Source: Nocardia neocaledoniensis
GTDB lineage: Bacteria; Actinomycetota; Actinomycetes; Mycobacteriales; Mycobacteriaceae
DNA: 64,000 bases
Assembly: GCF_003182135.1 (NCBI RefSeq)
Contig: NZ_QGTL01000008.1
Span: 1 to 64,000 of the forward strand
Direction: 5' to 3'
The notes below the pieces were generated by a model. The model did no database searches, was not told where the DNA came from, and was given only the letters and a program-made list of their open reading frames with translations. Positions within the stretch are counted from its first letter, which is position 1; every line of letters starts with the position of its first letter. Below are positions 27,795-35,886 of this stretch, in pieces. Made by a program: the position numbers and the translations under genes.

Positions 27795-28985
27795 GTGGCT
27801 GCAGGATCTGTGATCACGCTCGGCGTCAGTACCGAGCGAGGCGCCGTACACGCGGTGGCGTTCGCCGACTCGGGCGCCTCCCTCACCGACCGGATGCTGC
27901 TGCGGCGCACGGTCCGTGCCGGTGGAGACGGAAAGGCCGACATCGCCGCCGCGGTGCAGACCGCGCTGGACACGATGGCCGCCGAACTCGAGGACGAGCA
28001 CGAGATCGCCGGAGTGGCAGTGAGTTACCGCGACGCCGTCGAGCGGCGCGCGATCGTCACCAGGCTCGCGTCGACCCCGTGGCACACGGCCTCGCTGGTC
28101 TCGGCGAAGTCCGCGCATCTGTTCCTCGCGGGGGCGATGACCTGGCTCGACGAGTTCGACAATCTGCTCGTCTACGAGGCCGTGCCCGGCCACCAGGCGA
28201 TGACGCTGCTCGACCCGGGCAGGCACCGGGTGCTGGCCGCCTCGGCGCAGACCGGCGCGCCGACCCCGGGGGCGCTGCAGGCCGGGGTGTCCTCGGCGTG
28301 GGACCAGTTCGAGGCCGCGGATGTGCGTCCCAGCGCGGTGGTGCTGGTCGGCACCTCGGCCGACGCGCCCGCGGTGCGCGAGGCCGTCGCCGGATTCGGC
28401 GTGCCGGTGCTGCCGTGCCGGCTGGCGCCGTTCGCGCCCGCCGCGGGCGCGGCGCTGGTCGCGCTGAACGACGTCACCGAGGCGCCCGTCCCGATCACGG
28501 CGCAGTCCAGGCGCGGCACCGCGCTGGTCGCCGCGGCAGCGAGCCTGCTGGCGGGCGGTCTGGTCGCCGGTGGGGCGTACGCGGTGATGAACGGTGATCC
28601 GCAGGGTGTGGACAACACGGCGGTGTCGTCGGAACCCGCCGCCGGTCCGGCGCCGGTGGTTCCACGACCCGCGACGCAGGAGGCCGCCGACACCGGCGGC
28701 GGCGCGCAGAGTGGCGTCGAGGGGGGTGTCGCCGACACCTCGACCTACGAGCACCTGTCGCCGAATCCGCAGCTGATCGAACCCGGCCAGTTCCCGCTGG
28801 ACTATCCCACCCAGCTGTACGGCGATGCGCCGCAGGACGACCCGCTGCCGCTCGAGCCGGCCCCGGTGGTCCCGCAGATCCCCGCCGCGGCGCAGACGGT
28901 GCCGGGCACCGGGATTCCCATGGGCATGCAGCCCGCGCAGGCGCCGGTGCTGCCGGAAGGCCCGCGCACCGAATCGGCCGACTGA
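27795..28985 (+). CDS. Mycolata membrane protein of DUF7159 type
   Basis: A 396-residue protein. Residues 1-235 form a globular domain beginning SVITLGVSTERGAVHAVAFA, with alternating strands and helices that loosely recall an actin-like or Usp fold. One membrane helix (VAAAASLLAGGLVAGGAYAV) at about 240-262 follows. The C-terminal 130 residues are Pro/Glu/Gln rich and probably extracytoplasmic. Proteins of this build are common in Nocardia and Mycobacterium, without established function. GTG start; a strong terminator follows 12 bp after the stop, so it is monocistronic. Confidence 0.75.
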   Translation: MAAGSVITLGVSTERGAVHAVAFADSGASLTDRMLLRRTVRAGGDGKADIAAAVQTALDTMAAELEDEHEIAGVAVSYRDAVERRAIVTRLASTPWHTASLVSAKSAHLFLAGAMTWLDEFDNLLVYEAVPGHQAMTLLDPGRHRVLAASAQTGAPTPGALQAGVSSAWDQFEAADVRPSAVVLVGTSADAPAVREAVAGFGVPVLPCRLAPFAPAAGAALVALNDVTEAPVPITAQSRRGTALVAAAASLLAGGLVAGGAYAVMNGDPQGVDNTAVSSEPAAGPAPVVPRPATQEAADTGGGAQSGVEGGVADTSTYEHLSPNPQLIEPGQFPLDYPTQLYGDAPQDDPLPLEPAPVVPQIPAAAQTVPGTGIPMGMQPAQAPVLPEGPRTESAD

Positions 28986-28996
28986 GCCGAGACCAT

Positions 28997-29031
28997 CGAG
29001 AAGGGCCGCGCGATGTGCGCGGCCCTTCTCG
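28997..29031 (+). terminator. Terminator hairpin after the DUF7159-type gene
   Basis: The perfect inverted repeat CGAGAAGGGCCGCGC / GCGCGGCCCTTCTCG encloses a five-base loop. It lies between two convergent genes and can serve both. Confidence 0.8.
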
Positions 29032-29045
29032 TCCTTCCTGGTCGT

Positions 29046-29831
29046 TCAGACACTGGTGCGACGCCGGAACAGCACACCGGCGGCGAGGAATCCGGCCCCC
29101 GCGATGCCCGCGCACCACAGCACCGCCAGCAGCCCGCTGTCCCCGATCGGCGTGCCCATCAGCAGGCCGCGTGTCGTCTCGATCACCGGGGTCACCGGCT
29201 GGTTCTCGGCGAAGGCGTGCAGCCACGTCGGCATCGACTCGGTCGGCACGAACGCGCTGCTCACGTACGGCAGGAACATGAACACGAAGGTGAAGCCGTT
29301 GGCCGCCTCCGGGTTCCGGGCCAGCAGTCCCAGCGCGGCCGACAGCCACGACAGCGCGAACACGAACATCGCCAGCACGCCGAACACGCCGAGCCAGCGC
29401 AGCGGATCGGTGGTCGGCCGGAATCCGAGCGCCACCGCGACACCGATCACGATGGCGGAGGTGAGCAGGTTGCGCAGCACGCTCTCCACCACGTGCCCGG
29501 TGAGCACCGCCGAACGCGCGATGGCCATGGCGCGGAACCGGTCGATGATGCCCTCGGCCAGGTCGGTGGACAGCGCGACCGCCGTGGTCGACGCGCCGAA
29601 GCCCGCGCACAGCAGGATGATTCCGGGCACCACGTAGTCGATGTAGGCGCCGGGGCCCACATCCATGGCGCCGCCGAAGACGTAGACGAACATCAGCAGG
29701 ATCATCACCGGCAGCGCGATCGTCATGATCATCGTGTCGGGACTGCGCAGGGTGTGGCGGATGTTGCGGTCGAGCATGGTGGTGGAGTCCTGGGCGGCGC
29801 GCACGAGCGTGGCCGCGGGCGAAAGGGACAT
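29046..29831 (-). CDS. ABC-2 type exporter permease (DrrB-like)
   Basis: A 261-residue integral membrane protein with six hydrophobic segments. It starts MSLSPAATLVRAAQDSTTML and contains the family pattern DYVVPGIILLCAGFGAST followed by LAEGIIDRFRAMAIAR, typical of DrrB-type daunorubicin exporters. The end, FLAAGVLFRRRTSV, is also typical. It lies 26 bp after the ATPase gene in the same direction, so the two subunits are made together and form an exporter for a hydrophobic compound. The substrate is not indicated. Confidence 0.9.
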   Translation of the reverse strand: MSLSPAATLVRAAQDSTTMLDRNIRHTLRSPDTMIMTIALPVMILLMFVYVFGGAMDVGPGAYIDYVVPGIILLCAGFGASTTAVALSTDLAEGIIDRFRAMAIARSAVLTGHVVESVLRNLLTSAIVIGVAVALGFRPTTDPLRWLGVFGVLAMFVFALSWLSAALGLLARNPEAANGFTFVFMFLPYVSSAFVPTESMPTWLHAFAENQPVTPVIETTRGLLMGTPIGDSGLLAVLWCAGIAGAGFLAAGVLFRRRTSV

Positions 29832-29857
29832 GGCGGTGGCTCTTTTCGTTCGGTGGA

Positions 29858-30796
29858 TCAGGCCGCGACGTGGTCGCGGTCGGTGAGTGCGAAGAAGACG
29901 TCGTCGAGATCGGGGGTGTGCACGGTCAGCTGCTCGACGGTGATGTCGAGGGCGGCGAACCGGTCGAGCAGGTCCTTGATCCGCGCGGTGCCGCCGCTGG
30001 TCGGTACCTGCAGCGTCAGCTGGTCGGGGTCGGCGTGCCCGTCCGGGACTGCGTGGCGCGCCGCGGTGAGTCGGTTGTGGTCGGGGAAGCGCAGCAGCAG
30101 GTGCCCGCCGGGGACGCGGCGTTTGAGTTCGTCGGGGGTGCCGTCGGCGACGATGACGCCGCCGTCGAGCACGGCGATCCGGTCGGCCAGCTGATCGGCC
30201 TCCTCGAGGTACTGGGTGGTGAGAACGATGGTGGTGCCGTCGGCGGCGAGCTCCCTGATCGCGGTCCACAGATCGCGCCTGCTGCGCGGGTCCAGGCCCG
30301 TGGTCGGCTCGTCCAGGAAGACCATGCGCGGCCTGCCCATCAGGCTCATGGCCAGGTCGAGCCTGCGGCGCATGCCGCCGGAGTAGGAGTCGACCGGACG
30401 GCTCGCGGCCTCGACGAGGTCGAACCGCTCGAGCAGTTCGGCGCCGCGCCGGGCCGTCTCCTTCGTGCCCAGATGCAGCAGCCGGCCGGTCATGCGCAGG
30501 TTCTCGGTGCCGGTGAGGACGCCGTCGACCGCCGCGTACTGCCCGGTGACGCCGATCAGCCCGCGGACGGTGTCGGCCTCGGTCACCAGGTCGTGTCCGA
30601 AGACCCGCGCCTGCCCGTGGTCGGGGCGGATCAGCGTGGTGAGGGTGCGCACGAGCGTGGTCTTGCCCGCGCCGTTGGGGCCGAGGAGGGCGAAGACCGT
30701 GCCCGGCGCGACCTCCAGGTCCAGGTCGGCGAGGACGACGTGCGCGCCGAAGGATTTGCGCAACCCCCGGATCGCGAGGGCGGGTGCGGTGGTCAT
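29858..30796 (-). CDS. ABC exporter ATP-binding protein (DrrA-like)
   Basis: A 312-residue ATPase. Walker A GPNGAGKTTLVRTL lies near residue 38, the Q-loop in GVTGQYAAVD, the signature SYSGGMRRRLDLA, Walker B MVFLDEPTTGLD, and the switch His is replaced by Gln in TTQYLEEADQL as usual for this family. The C-terminal domain (from about 225) is the DrrA-type extension ending in DDVFFALT. It is divergent from the TetR regulator at 30916, with two tandem operators between, so repression by that regulator is very likely. Confidence 0.93.
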   Translation of the reverse strand: MTTAPALAIRGLRKSFGAHVVLADLDLEVAPGTVFALLGPNGAGKTTLVRTLTTLIRPDHGQARVFGHDLVTEADTVRGLIGVTGQYAAVDGVLTGTENLRMTGRLLHLGTKETARRGAELLERFDLVEAASRPVDSYSGGMRRRLDLAMSLMGRPRMVFLDEPTTGLDPRSRRDLWTAIRELAADGTTIVLTTQYLEEADQLADRIAVLDGGVIVADGTPDELKRRVPGGHLLLRFPDHNRLTAARHAVPDGHADPDQLTLQVPTSGGTARIKDLLDRFAALDITVEQLTVHTPDLDDVFFALTDRDHVAA

Positions 30797-30818
30797 GAGT
30801 TCGCTCCGATCGAGAAAC

Positions 30819-30853
30819 TGTTTATGTGATAAACATTGTTTATAGAGTAAGCA
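30819..30853. promoter_or_regulatory. Tandem palindromic operators between the ABC exporter and TetR genes
   Basis: A perfect 17-bp palindrome TGTTTAT-gtg-ATAAACA lies at 30819-30835. A second, degenerate copy TGTTTAT-aga-GTAAGCA lies at 30837-30853. They sit in the 119-bp divergent gap, the AT-rich part of an otherwise GC-rich region, as expected for TetR operators covering the exporter promoter. Confidence 0.75.
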
Positions 30854-30915
30854 GTTCTCGGGCGCAAGGGCCCGCTGGCGCTAGAGTCGGGTGACGCGGA
30901 GGAGGCAGGGACTAG

Positions 30916-31638
30916 ATGACGACATCCGGCGACACGGCGCTACCGAAAGCGGTCGAGCTGATGTGGGGGCTGGAGCAGGCGGGCTCCCGCGGGCCCCGGC
31001 GCGGGCTCACCCTCGACCAGATCCTCGACGCCGCGATCGCCGTGGCCGACGCGGAGGGCTACGCGGCACTGTCGATGAACCGGGTCGCCAAGCAACTCGG
31101 CTTCACGGCCATGTCGCTGTATCGCTACGTGGACAGCAAGAACACCCTGGTCGATCTGCTCGTGGACCGGGTGGTCGGTCCGCCGCCGGACATCGCCCCG
31201 GACATCCCGTGGCGCGCCGGCCTGGAGACGTGGGCGCACGCGGAATTCGAGCGGATCGGGAACCACCCGTGGTGGGTGGATATCCCGCTGAACCGGCCAC
31301 CGCTGGGGCCGAACAACATGGCCTGGCTGGACGCGGGGCTGCGGACCCTGGGCGCGACCGCGGTGCCCGAATCGATCAAGCTCCAGCTGGTCATGAACCT
31401 GTCGATGTTCGTGGTGTCCAAGCAGCGCGCGGTGCGCGATCTGCAGACGGAGGCGGACGGCGACTTCGCCGGGGTGCTGGCCAGGGTGCTCGACCCGCAG
31501 CGCTTTCCCTCGGTGACGGCCGCACTATCCGCCTCCGCCTTCTACGACGACGAGATCGACTGGGGCAAAGCCGATTTCGAATTCGGTCTGGCGCGGTTGC
31601 TGGACGGCTACGAGGTCTTCGTCCGCACCTTCGCCTGA
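30916..31638 (+). CDS. TetR family regulator of the adjacent ABC exporter
   Basis: A 240-residue regulator with an N-terminal extension of about 30 residues. The helix-turn-helix is AALSMNRVAKQLGFTAMSLYRY, and the C-terminal domain is of the TetR_C type (WADVL-like pattern replaced by LETWAHAEFERIGNHPWWVD). ATG 30916 follows GGAGGAGG. Position and paired palindromes make it the probable repressor of the DrrAB-like exporter and of itself, released by the exported compound. Confidence 0.9.
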   Translation: MTTSGDTALPKAVELMWGLEQAGSRGPRRGLTLDQILDAAIAVADAEGYAALSMNRVAKQLGFTAMSLYRYVDSKNTLVDLLVDRVVGPPPDIAPDIPWRAGLETWAHAEFERIGNHPWWVDIPLNRPPLGPNNMAWLDAGLRTLGATAVPESIKLQLVMNLSMFVVSKQRAVRDLQTEADGDFAGVLARVLDPQRFPSVTAALSASAFYDDEIDWGKADFEFGLARLLDGYEVFVRTFA

Positions 31639-31642
31639 GCGG

Positions 31643-32116
31643 CTACACCGACAGGTCGCGGCGCAGCTTGGCCACGTGTCCCGTGGCCCGCACGTTGTAC
31701 TGGGCCACCTCGATCTTGCCCTCGGCGTCGACGAGGAAGGTCGAACGGATCACGCCGGTGACGGTCTTGCCGTACATCTTCTTCTCGCCGAAGGCGCCCC
31801 ACTCCTGCAGGACGGTGCGCTCGGGGTCCGACAGCAGCGGGAAGGTCAGTCCCTCGGCGTCGCGGAACTTGGCCAGCTTGGCCGGCTTGTCCGGCGAGAT
31901 GCCGACCACGTCGATCCCGGCGCCGCCGAGCTCGGCCAGGTTGTCGCGGAAGTCGCAGGCCTGCTTGGTGCAGCCGGGGGTGCTCGCGGCGGGGTAGAAG
32001 TAGACGATCACCTTGCGGCCGCGATAGTCCGACAGCGACACGTCCTTGCCGTCGGCGTCGGGCAGCGTGAAATCGGGTGCGGTGTCTCCGGGGGAGAGGC
32101 GATGGTTGTCGGTCAC
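31643..32116 (-). CDS. bcp: Thiol peroxidase, Bcp/PrxQ type
   Basis: A 157-residue peroxiredoxin that reduces peroxides with thioredoxin. Peroxidatic Cys49 and resolving Cys54 are in STPGCTKQACDF, the PrxQ arrangement. Further signatures are FTLPDADGKDVSLSDYRGRK, GISPDKPAKLAKF and GVIRSTFLVD. The start was taken as GTG 32116 (VTDNHRLSPGD), which matches the family length; an in-frame ATG at 32152 would add 12 atypical residues. It ends four bases after the TetR gene in opposite orientation. Confidence 0.93.
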   Translation of the reverse strand: MTDNHRLSPGDTAPDFTLPDADGKDVSLSDYRGRKVIVYFYPAASTPGCTKQACDFRDNLAELGGAGIDVVGISPDKPAKLAKFRDAEGLTFPLLSDPERTVLQEWGAFGEKKMYGKTVTGVIRSTFLVDAEGKIEVAQYNVRATGHVAKLRRDLSV

Positions 32117-32196
32117 CACCGCACGGTAACCGACCGGGTCCGGCGCGGGCATGGATAGACTCGTCGGCGAGCAGCAGACACATACTGGAGGTGACG

Positions 32197-32424
32197 GTGG
32201 CCAAGAACGACACCGACCGGATCGAGCGTGAGATCGAGATCGCGCGCACCCGGTTGGCGACGACGCTCGACGAACTGGCGGTGCGTGCCGATCCGCAGCG
32301 GATCGCCGAGGACACCAAGGCGGTCGTGGTCGCCAAGTTGAACGAGCCGAAGGTCAAATACACCCTGATCGGCGCCGGCGCGCTCGTCGCGGGCCTGGTT
32401 CTGGTCAAGATCTTCCGCCGCTGA
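32197..32424 (+). CDS. DUF3618 family membrane-anchored protein
   Basis: A 75-residue protein. The N-terminal charged helix RIEREIEIARTRLATTLDELA, then ADPQRIAEDTKA, is the DUF3618 signature, and the C-terminal YTLIGAGALVAGLVLVKIF is one membrane helix. The family is common in actinobacteria, often beside phage-shock or envelope-stress genes; its role is unknown. GTG 32197 has GGAGG five bases upstream. A strong terminator follows. Confidence 0.88.
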   Translation: MAKNDTDRIEREIEIARTRLATTLDELAVRADPQRIAEDTKAVVVAKLNEPKVKYTLIGAGALVAGLVLVKIFRR

Positions 32425-32444
32425 CGATCGCGGCCACGAAACGA

Positions 32445-32477
32445 AACACCCGATGCGGCACGGCCGCATCGGGTGTT
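32445..32477. terminator. Terminator hairpin between convergent DUF3618 and excalibur genes
   Basis: A perfect stem AACACCCGATGCGGC / GCCGCATCGGGTGTT with a three-base loop. It can end transcripts from both sides. Confidence 0.8.
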
Positions 32478-32494
32478 GTCGTCTGCACGCGGAA

Positions 32495-32791
32495 TTACTG
32501 CGTGGGGCAGGCCAGCCCGTCACCGTCGGGGTCGAGGTGGGGCGAGTAGCCCGCCTCGCCGCGGAACAGGGGAGCGCGACCCTGCGCGTAGGCGTCGTCG
32601 CAGCTGCGGAACGCGCCACCCGCCGAGCCCGACTGGACCAGGTTGGCCGAGCCGGTCGCGCCGAGGAGGGAGTCGAAGCTGGAGGAGCCGGTGCCCGCGG
32701 AGCCGGTGGGCACGTTGGCGTGGGCGGCGGGGACGGCGAGCAGGGAAATCCCCACTGCGGCGAGGCTGACGGTCAGCCGACGAACGTTCAT
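32495..32791 (-). CDS. Secreted excalibur calcium-binding domain protein
   Basis: A 98-residue exported protein. A Sec signal peptide (MNVRRLTVSLAAVG, hydrophobic core, AHA-N cleavage near residue 25) is followed by a Ser/Gly linker. The C-terminal excalibur domain shows RSCDDAYAQGRAPL, then GYSPHLDPDGDGLAC, with an EF-hand-like Asp-x-Asp-x-Asp-Gly loop and two Cys residues that can pair. Such domains often end surface nucleases and wall proteins; here it stands almost alone. Confidence 0.9.
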   Translation of the reverse strand: MNVRRLTVSLAAVGISLLAVPAAHANVPTGSAGTGSSSFDSLLGATGSANLVQSGSAGGAFRSCDDAYAQGRAPLFRGEAGYSPHLDPDGDGLACPTQ

Positions 32792-32845
32792 GGATTCCTC
32801 GATGTCTGCGGCGTTTCGGTTGTGGGCCCGGACACTTCACGCGTC

Positions 32846-32880
32846 GGGCGGCCCCGTCCACCTTTGTGACGGGGCCGCCC
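32846..32880 (-). terminator. Terminator hairpin downstream of the pirin gene
   Basis: The 13-bp inverted repeat GGGCGGCCCCGTC / GACGGGGCCGCCC has a nine-base loop. It lies between the pirin stop and the excalibur start on the minus strand, so it should end the pirin transcript. Confidence 0.65.
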
Positions 32881-32916
32881 GTTGTCAACCGCGCGCGTGT
32901 CCCGGCCCGTGGCCGG

Positions 32917-33894
32917 TCATTCGCCCAGGCGTCGTCCGGTGAGGTGCTCGGCGGGGACGGTCCCCATCCGGCCCGCCTGGAAATCCTCCATGGCCTCGAT
33001 GATCTCCTCCTTGGTGTTCATCACGAACGGCCCGTACTGGATCACCGGTTCGCGCAACGGCATTCCGCCGAGCAGCAAGACCTCGAGGTCGCCGGTGGTG
33101 GTGTGCTGGTCGGTGTCGGCGGCGAGGGCGATGGCGTCGCCCTTGCCGAAGACCGCCAGCTGACCGGCGCGGATCGGCCTGCGATCGGTGCCGACCGTGC
33201 CGCTGCCCGCGAGCACGTAGGCCATCGCGGTGTAGTCCGTCGGCCACGGCGTCTCCAGTTGCGCGCCGGGACTGATCGAGGCGTGCGCGTAGGCGATCGG
33301 CGTGTAGGTGGAGCCGGGGCCCGCGAAACCGGCGAGGTCGCCGGCGATCACCCGGACCAGGGCGCCGCCGTCGTGCGAACTCACCAGGGTCAGCTCGCCT
33401 GCGCGCAGATCCTGGTAGCGCGGGGTGGCGAACTTGTTCGCCCGCGGCAGGTTCACCCACAGCTGGATGCCGTGGAAGGTGCCGCCGGAGATGACGAGCT
33501 TCTCCTCGGGCAGCTCGTCGTGCAGCATGCCCGAGCCCGCCGTCATCCACTGCGTGTCGCCCTCGCCGATCACGCCACCGCCGCCCTGGGAGTCGTGGTG
33601 GACCATGGTGCCGTCGAGCATGTAGGTGACGGTCTCGAAGCCGCGATGAGGATGCCACGGCGCGCCCTTGGCCTCGTACGGCTCGTAGGCCACCGGGCCC
33701 ATCTGGTCGAGCAGGATGAACGGATCGGCCGAGCGCAGGTCCAGGCTCGGGAACGGCCGGGTCACCTCGAAGCCCGCGCCTTCCTGCTGACGCGCGGCGG
33801 TGACGAGCCGGCGGACCGGTCGCTGGGTCGCGGTGACGTCGGGGCGGGGCAGCCGGGGCAGCACCATGATGTCGTCGACGGTGATTGCGGGCAT
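32917..33894 (-). CDS. Pirin family protein
   Basis: A 325-residue bicupin. The N-terminal domain carries the pirin signature PWHPHRGFETVTYMLDG and MVHHDSQGG (metal-binding His residues), then MTAGSGMLHDE and GIQLWVNLPRANK. The C-terminal cupin begins near YTPIAYAHASISPGA. Some pirins have quercetinase activity or act as redox-sensitive cofactors; which applies is not evident. ATG at 33892-33894. It is divergent from a MarR gene with an inverted repeat between, so MarR control is likely. Confidence 0.92.
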   Translation of the reverse strand: MPAITVDDIMVLPRLPRPDVTATQRPVRRLVTAARQQEGAGFEVTRPFPSLDLRSADPFILLDQMGPVAYEPYEAKGAPWHPHRGFETVTYMLDGTMVHHDSQGGGGVIGEGDTQWMTAGSGMLHDELPEEKLVISGGTFHGIQLWVNLPRANKFATPRYQDLRAGELTLVSSHDGGALVRVIAGDLAGFAGPGSTYTPIAYAHASISPGAQLETPWPTDYTAMAYVLAGSGTVGTDRRPIRAGQLAVFGKGDAIALAADTDQHTTTGDLEVLLLGGMPLREPVIQYGPFVMNTKEEIIEAMEDFQAGRMGTVPAEHLTGRRLGE

Positions 33895-33919
33895 GGGATG
33901 CGCCTCCTGGTCGAGTGGC

Positions 33920-33940
33920 TTTGTTTCCATGTCAACCAAA
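33920..33940. promoter_or_regulatory. Inverted repeat in the pirin-MarR divergent region
   Basis: Arms TTTGTTT (33920-33926) and AACCAAA (33934-33940) match in six of seven pairs around CCATGTC. On the minus strand a TTGACA (33935-33930) lies inside it. TAGGAT at 33948-33953 stands seven bases before the GTG of the MarR gene, fitting a leaderless start. Confidence 0.5.
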
Positions 33941-33960
33941 TGCGTTCTAGGATCATTCCC

Positions 33961-34425
33961 GTGACCCGATGGTTGACCGACGAAGAACAGCAGACCTGGC
34001 AGGCGTACATCCGCATGCGCCAGCGTCTGGACGCGGCGCTGGCCGCGGGCCTGGCCGAACACGGCCTGTCCATGCCGGACTACGAGCTGATGGTGGCGCT
34101 GTCGGCCACGCCGAACGGGTGCATGCGGGCCAAGGAACTGGCGGCGGAGGTGTGCTGGGACAAGTCCCGGCTCTCCAAGCAGCTCGCCCGGATGGCCGCG
34201 CGCGGCCTGGTCGACCGGCGTCCCGCCGAGGACGACGCGCGCGGCATCGTCGTCTCGCTCACCGACGAGGGTCGCGCCGTCCTCGGCCGTGCCGCGCCCG
34301 AGCACGTCGAACTGGTGCGCGCGGTGTTCGTCGACCGGTTGTCCGAGGCGGAGAGCACCGCGATCCGGACGCTGGCGGCGAAGGTGGTCGACGCCTGCGA
34401 CACGCGCGGTGCCCTGCCCGCCTGA
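33961..34425 (+). CDS. MarR family transcriptional regulator
   Basis: A 154-residue winged-helix regulator. LSMPDYELMVALSATPNG, then MRAKELAAEVCWDKSRLSKQ (recognition helix) and RRPAEDDARGIVVSLTDEGR (wing) give the MarR pattern. A Cys in the recognition region could sense oxidants, which would suit regulation of pirin, but that is speculative. GTG start, no ribosome site, probably leaderless. It ends 17 bp before the convergent cupin gene. Confidence 0.92.
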   Translation: MTRWLTDEEQQTWQAYIRMRQRLDAALAAGLAEHGLSMPDYELMVALSATPNGCMRAKELAAEVCWDKSRLSKQLARMAARGLVDRRPAEDDARGIVVSLTDEGRAVLGRAAPEHVELVRAVFVDRLSEAESTAIRTLAAKVVDACDTRGALPA

Positions 34426-34442
34426 CGGCGGGTCGGCGCCGC

Positions 34443-34838
34443 CTAGGACAGCGCCGTGCCGATGGTCGCGGTGATGTGAGCGGGCACCTCGCCCGCGTAG
34501 TCACCGGTGGTGAGGGTGCCCGCGGGTTCGAACAGGAGCAGGGTCGCGCCCTCGGCCGAGGACGGGCGGTGGTCGACGCCGCGCGGAACCACGTAGGTGT
34601 CGTTGCGGCGCAACGTGACCCGTCGCGGCGCCGCGCCCGGCTCACGCAGGTCGATGTCGAGCGCGCCGTCGAGGACGAGGAAGAACTCGTCGGTGTCGTG
34701 GTGGGCGTGCCACAGGTGCTCGCCGCGCACCTTGGCCAGGCGCACGTCCCAGTCGTTGACGCGGGTCAGGATGCGGGGGCTCCACAGCTCGTCGAAGGCG
34801 GCGAGCGCGGTGTCGATGTTCCTCGGTCGATCGGTCAT
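34443..34838 (-). CDS. Small cupin domain protein
   Basis: A 131-residue single-domain cupin. Motif 1 is HLWHAHHDTDEFFLVLDG (three His and one Glu for metal), and motif 2 is VPRGVDHRPSSAEG. The short barrel suggests a binding or dioxygenase-like role. ATG at 34836-34838. It lies 52 bp from the divergent GlxA-type regulator, which is its likely controller. Confidence 0.88.
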   Translation of the reverse strand: MTDRPRNIDTALAAFDELWSPRILTRVNDWDVRLAKVRGEHLWHAHHDTDEFFLVLDGALDIDLREPGAAPRRVTLRRNDTYVVPRGVDHRPSSAEGATLLLFEPAGTLTTGDYAGEVPAHITATIGTALS

Positions 34839-34890
34839 GCGCTCATGGTCGCGCTTGCGCGGACCGCGGCGACAGTGCGATGAATGGCAC

Positions 34891-35871
34891 ATGTCGAAAG
34901 ATTTCTCGCAGCCGGGTCTGCATCGGGTCGCCGCCCTCGTCGACGAGGGCTCCAACCCGTTCGAACTGGCCTGCATGACGGAGGTGTTCGGCATCGAGCG
35001 GCCCGAGGTGGGCGGGCTGCTCTACGACTTCCGGTTGTGCGCGCACCAGCGCGAGGTGCCGATGCGGCAGAACTTCTTCACCATGACCGGGCTGGCCGGC
35101 CTGGACCTGCTCGACACGGCCGACACGGTGATCGTCCCCAATCGGCCGGACACCGCAGCCCCGCGGCATCCGGCGGTACTCACGGCGATCGCGCGAGCGC
35201 ACGCGCGCGGCGCCCGGCTGGTCGGCATGTGCAGCGGCGCGTTCACCCTGGCCGACGCCGGCGTACTGCGCGGTCGGCGGGTGACGCTGCACTGGCAGTG
35301 GGCCGACGAGTTCCGCCGCCGCTTCCCCGACACCGAGGTCGACGACACGGTCCTGTTCATCGACGACGGCGACATCCTGACCTCGGCGGGCAGCGCGGCG
35401 GCCCTCGACCTCGCCCTGTACCTGGTCGGCCGCGACCACGGCACCGGGATCGCCACCGCCGTCGCCCGCCGCCTCGTCTTCGCCGCGCACCGTCGCGGCG
35501 GCCAGCGCCAGTTCATCGAGCGCCCCGTGCCGAGCGCCCCCGGCCCGTCCCTGGCGGCGACCCTGGAGTGGGCCGAAGACCACGCGACCGAGCCTCTCAC
35601 GGTCGCCGACCTCGCCGCCCGCGCCGGCGTGAGTGTGGCCACTCTGCACCGCCACTTCCGCGCCGAACTCGGCTGCACCCCGCTGGCCTGGCTCACCGCC
35701 CGCCGCCTCGACCACGCCCGCCGCCTCCTCGAAACCACCGACCTGCCCATCGAGCGCATCGCCGCCGAGTGCGGCCTCGGCACCACCGCCAACCTGCGCA
35801 CGCGCCTGGCGGCCGCCACCGGCCTCACCCCGACCGCCTACCGCACCCAATTCTGTGCCAGGACAGCGTGA
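34891..35871 (+). CDS. GlxA-type AraC regulator with DJ-1/PfpI domain
   Basis: A 326-residue regulator. The N-terminal 180 residues form a DJ-1/PfpI-like amidotransferase fold (VAALVDEGSNPFELACMTEVF; nucleophile-elbow-like VGMCSGAFTLADAG with Cys). The C-terminal 100 residues hold two AraC helix-turn-helix units (TVADLAARAGVSVATLHRHF and ERIAAECGLGTTANLRTRLA). ATG 34891 was chosen because it starts the domain; another in-frame start lies upstream. It is divergent from the cupin gene. The ligand is unknown. Confidence 0.9.
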   Translation: MSKDFSQPGLHRVAALVDEGSNPFELACMTEVFGIERPEVGGLLYDFRLCAHQREVPMRQNFFTMTGLAGLDLLDTADTVIVPNRPDTAAPRHPAVLTAIARAHARGARLVGMCSGAFTLADAGVLRGRRVTLHWQWADEFRRRFPDTEVDDTVLFIDDGDILTSAGSAAALDLALYLVGRDHGTGIATAVARRLVFAAHRRGGQRQFIERPVPSAPGPSLAATLEWAEDHATEPLTVADLAARAGVSVATLHRHFRAELGCTPLAWLTARRLDHARRLLETTDLPIERIAAECGLGTTANLRTRLAAATGLTPTAYRTQFCARTA

Positions 35872-35886
35872 TCCGGCGCCTGATTT

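Noticed and set aside
32117..32152. Longer N-terminus for the Bcp peroxidase from ATG 32152
   Set aside because: The 12 extra residues do not belong to the family fold; GTG 32116 gives the normal length.
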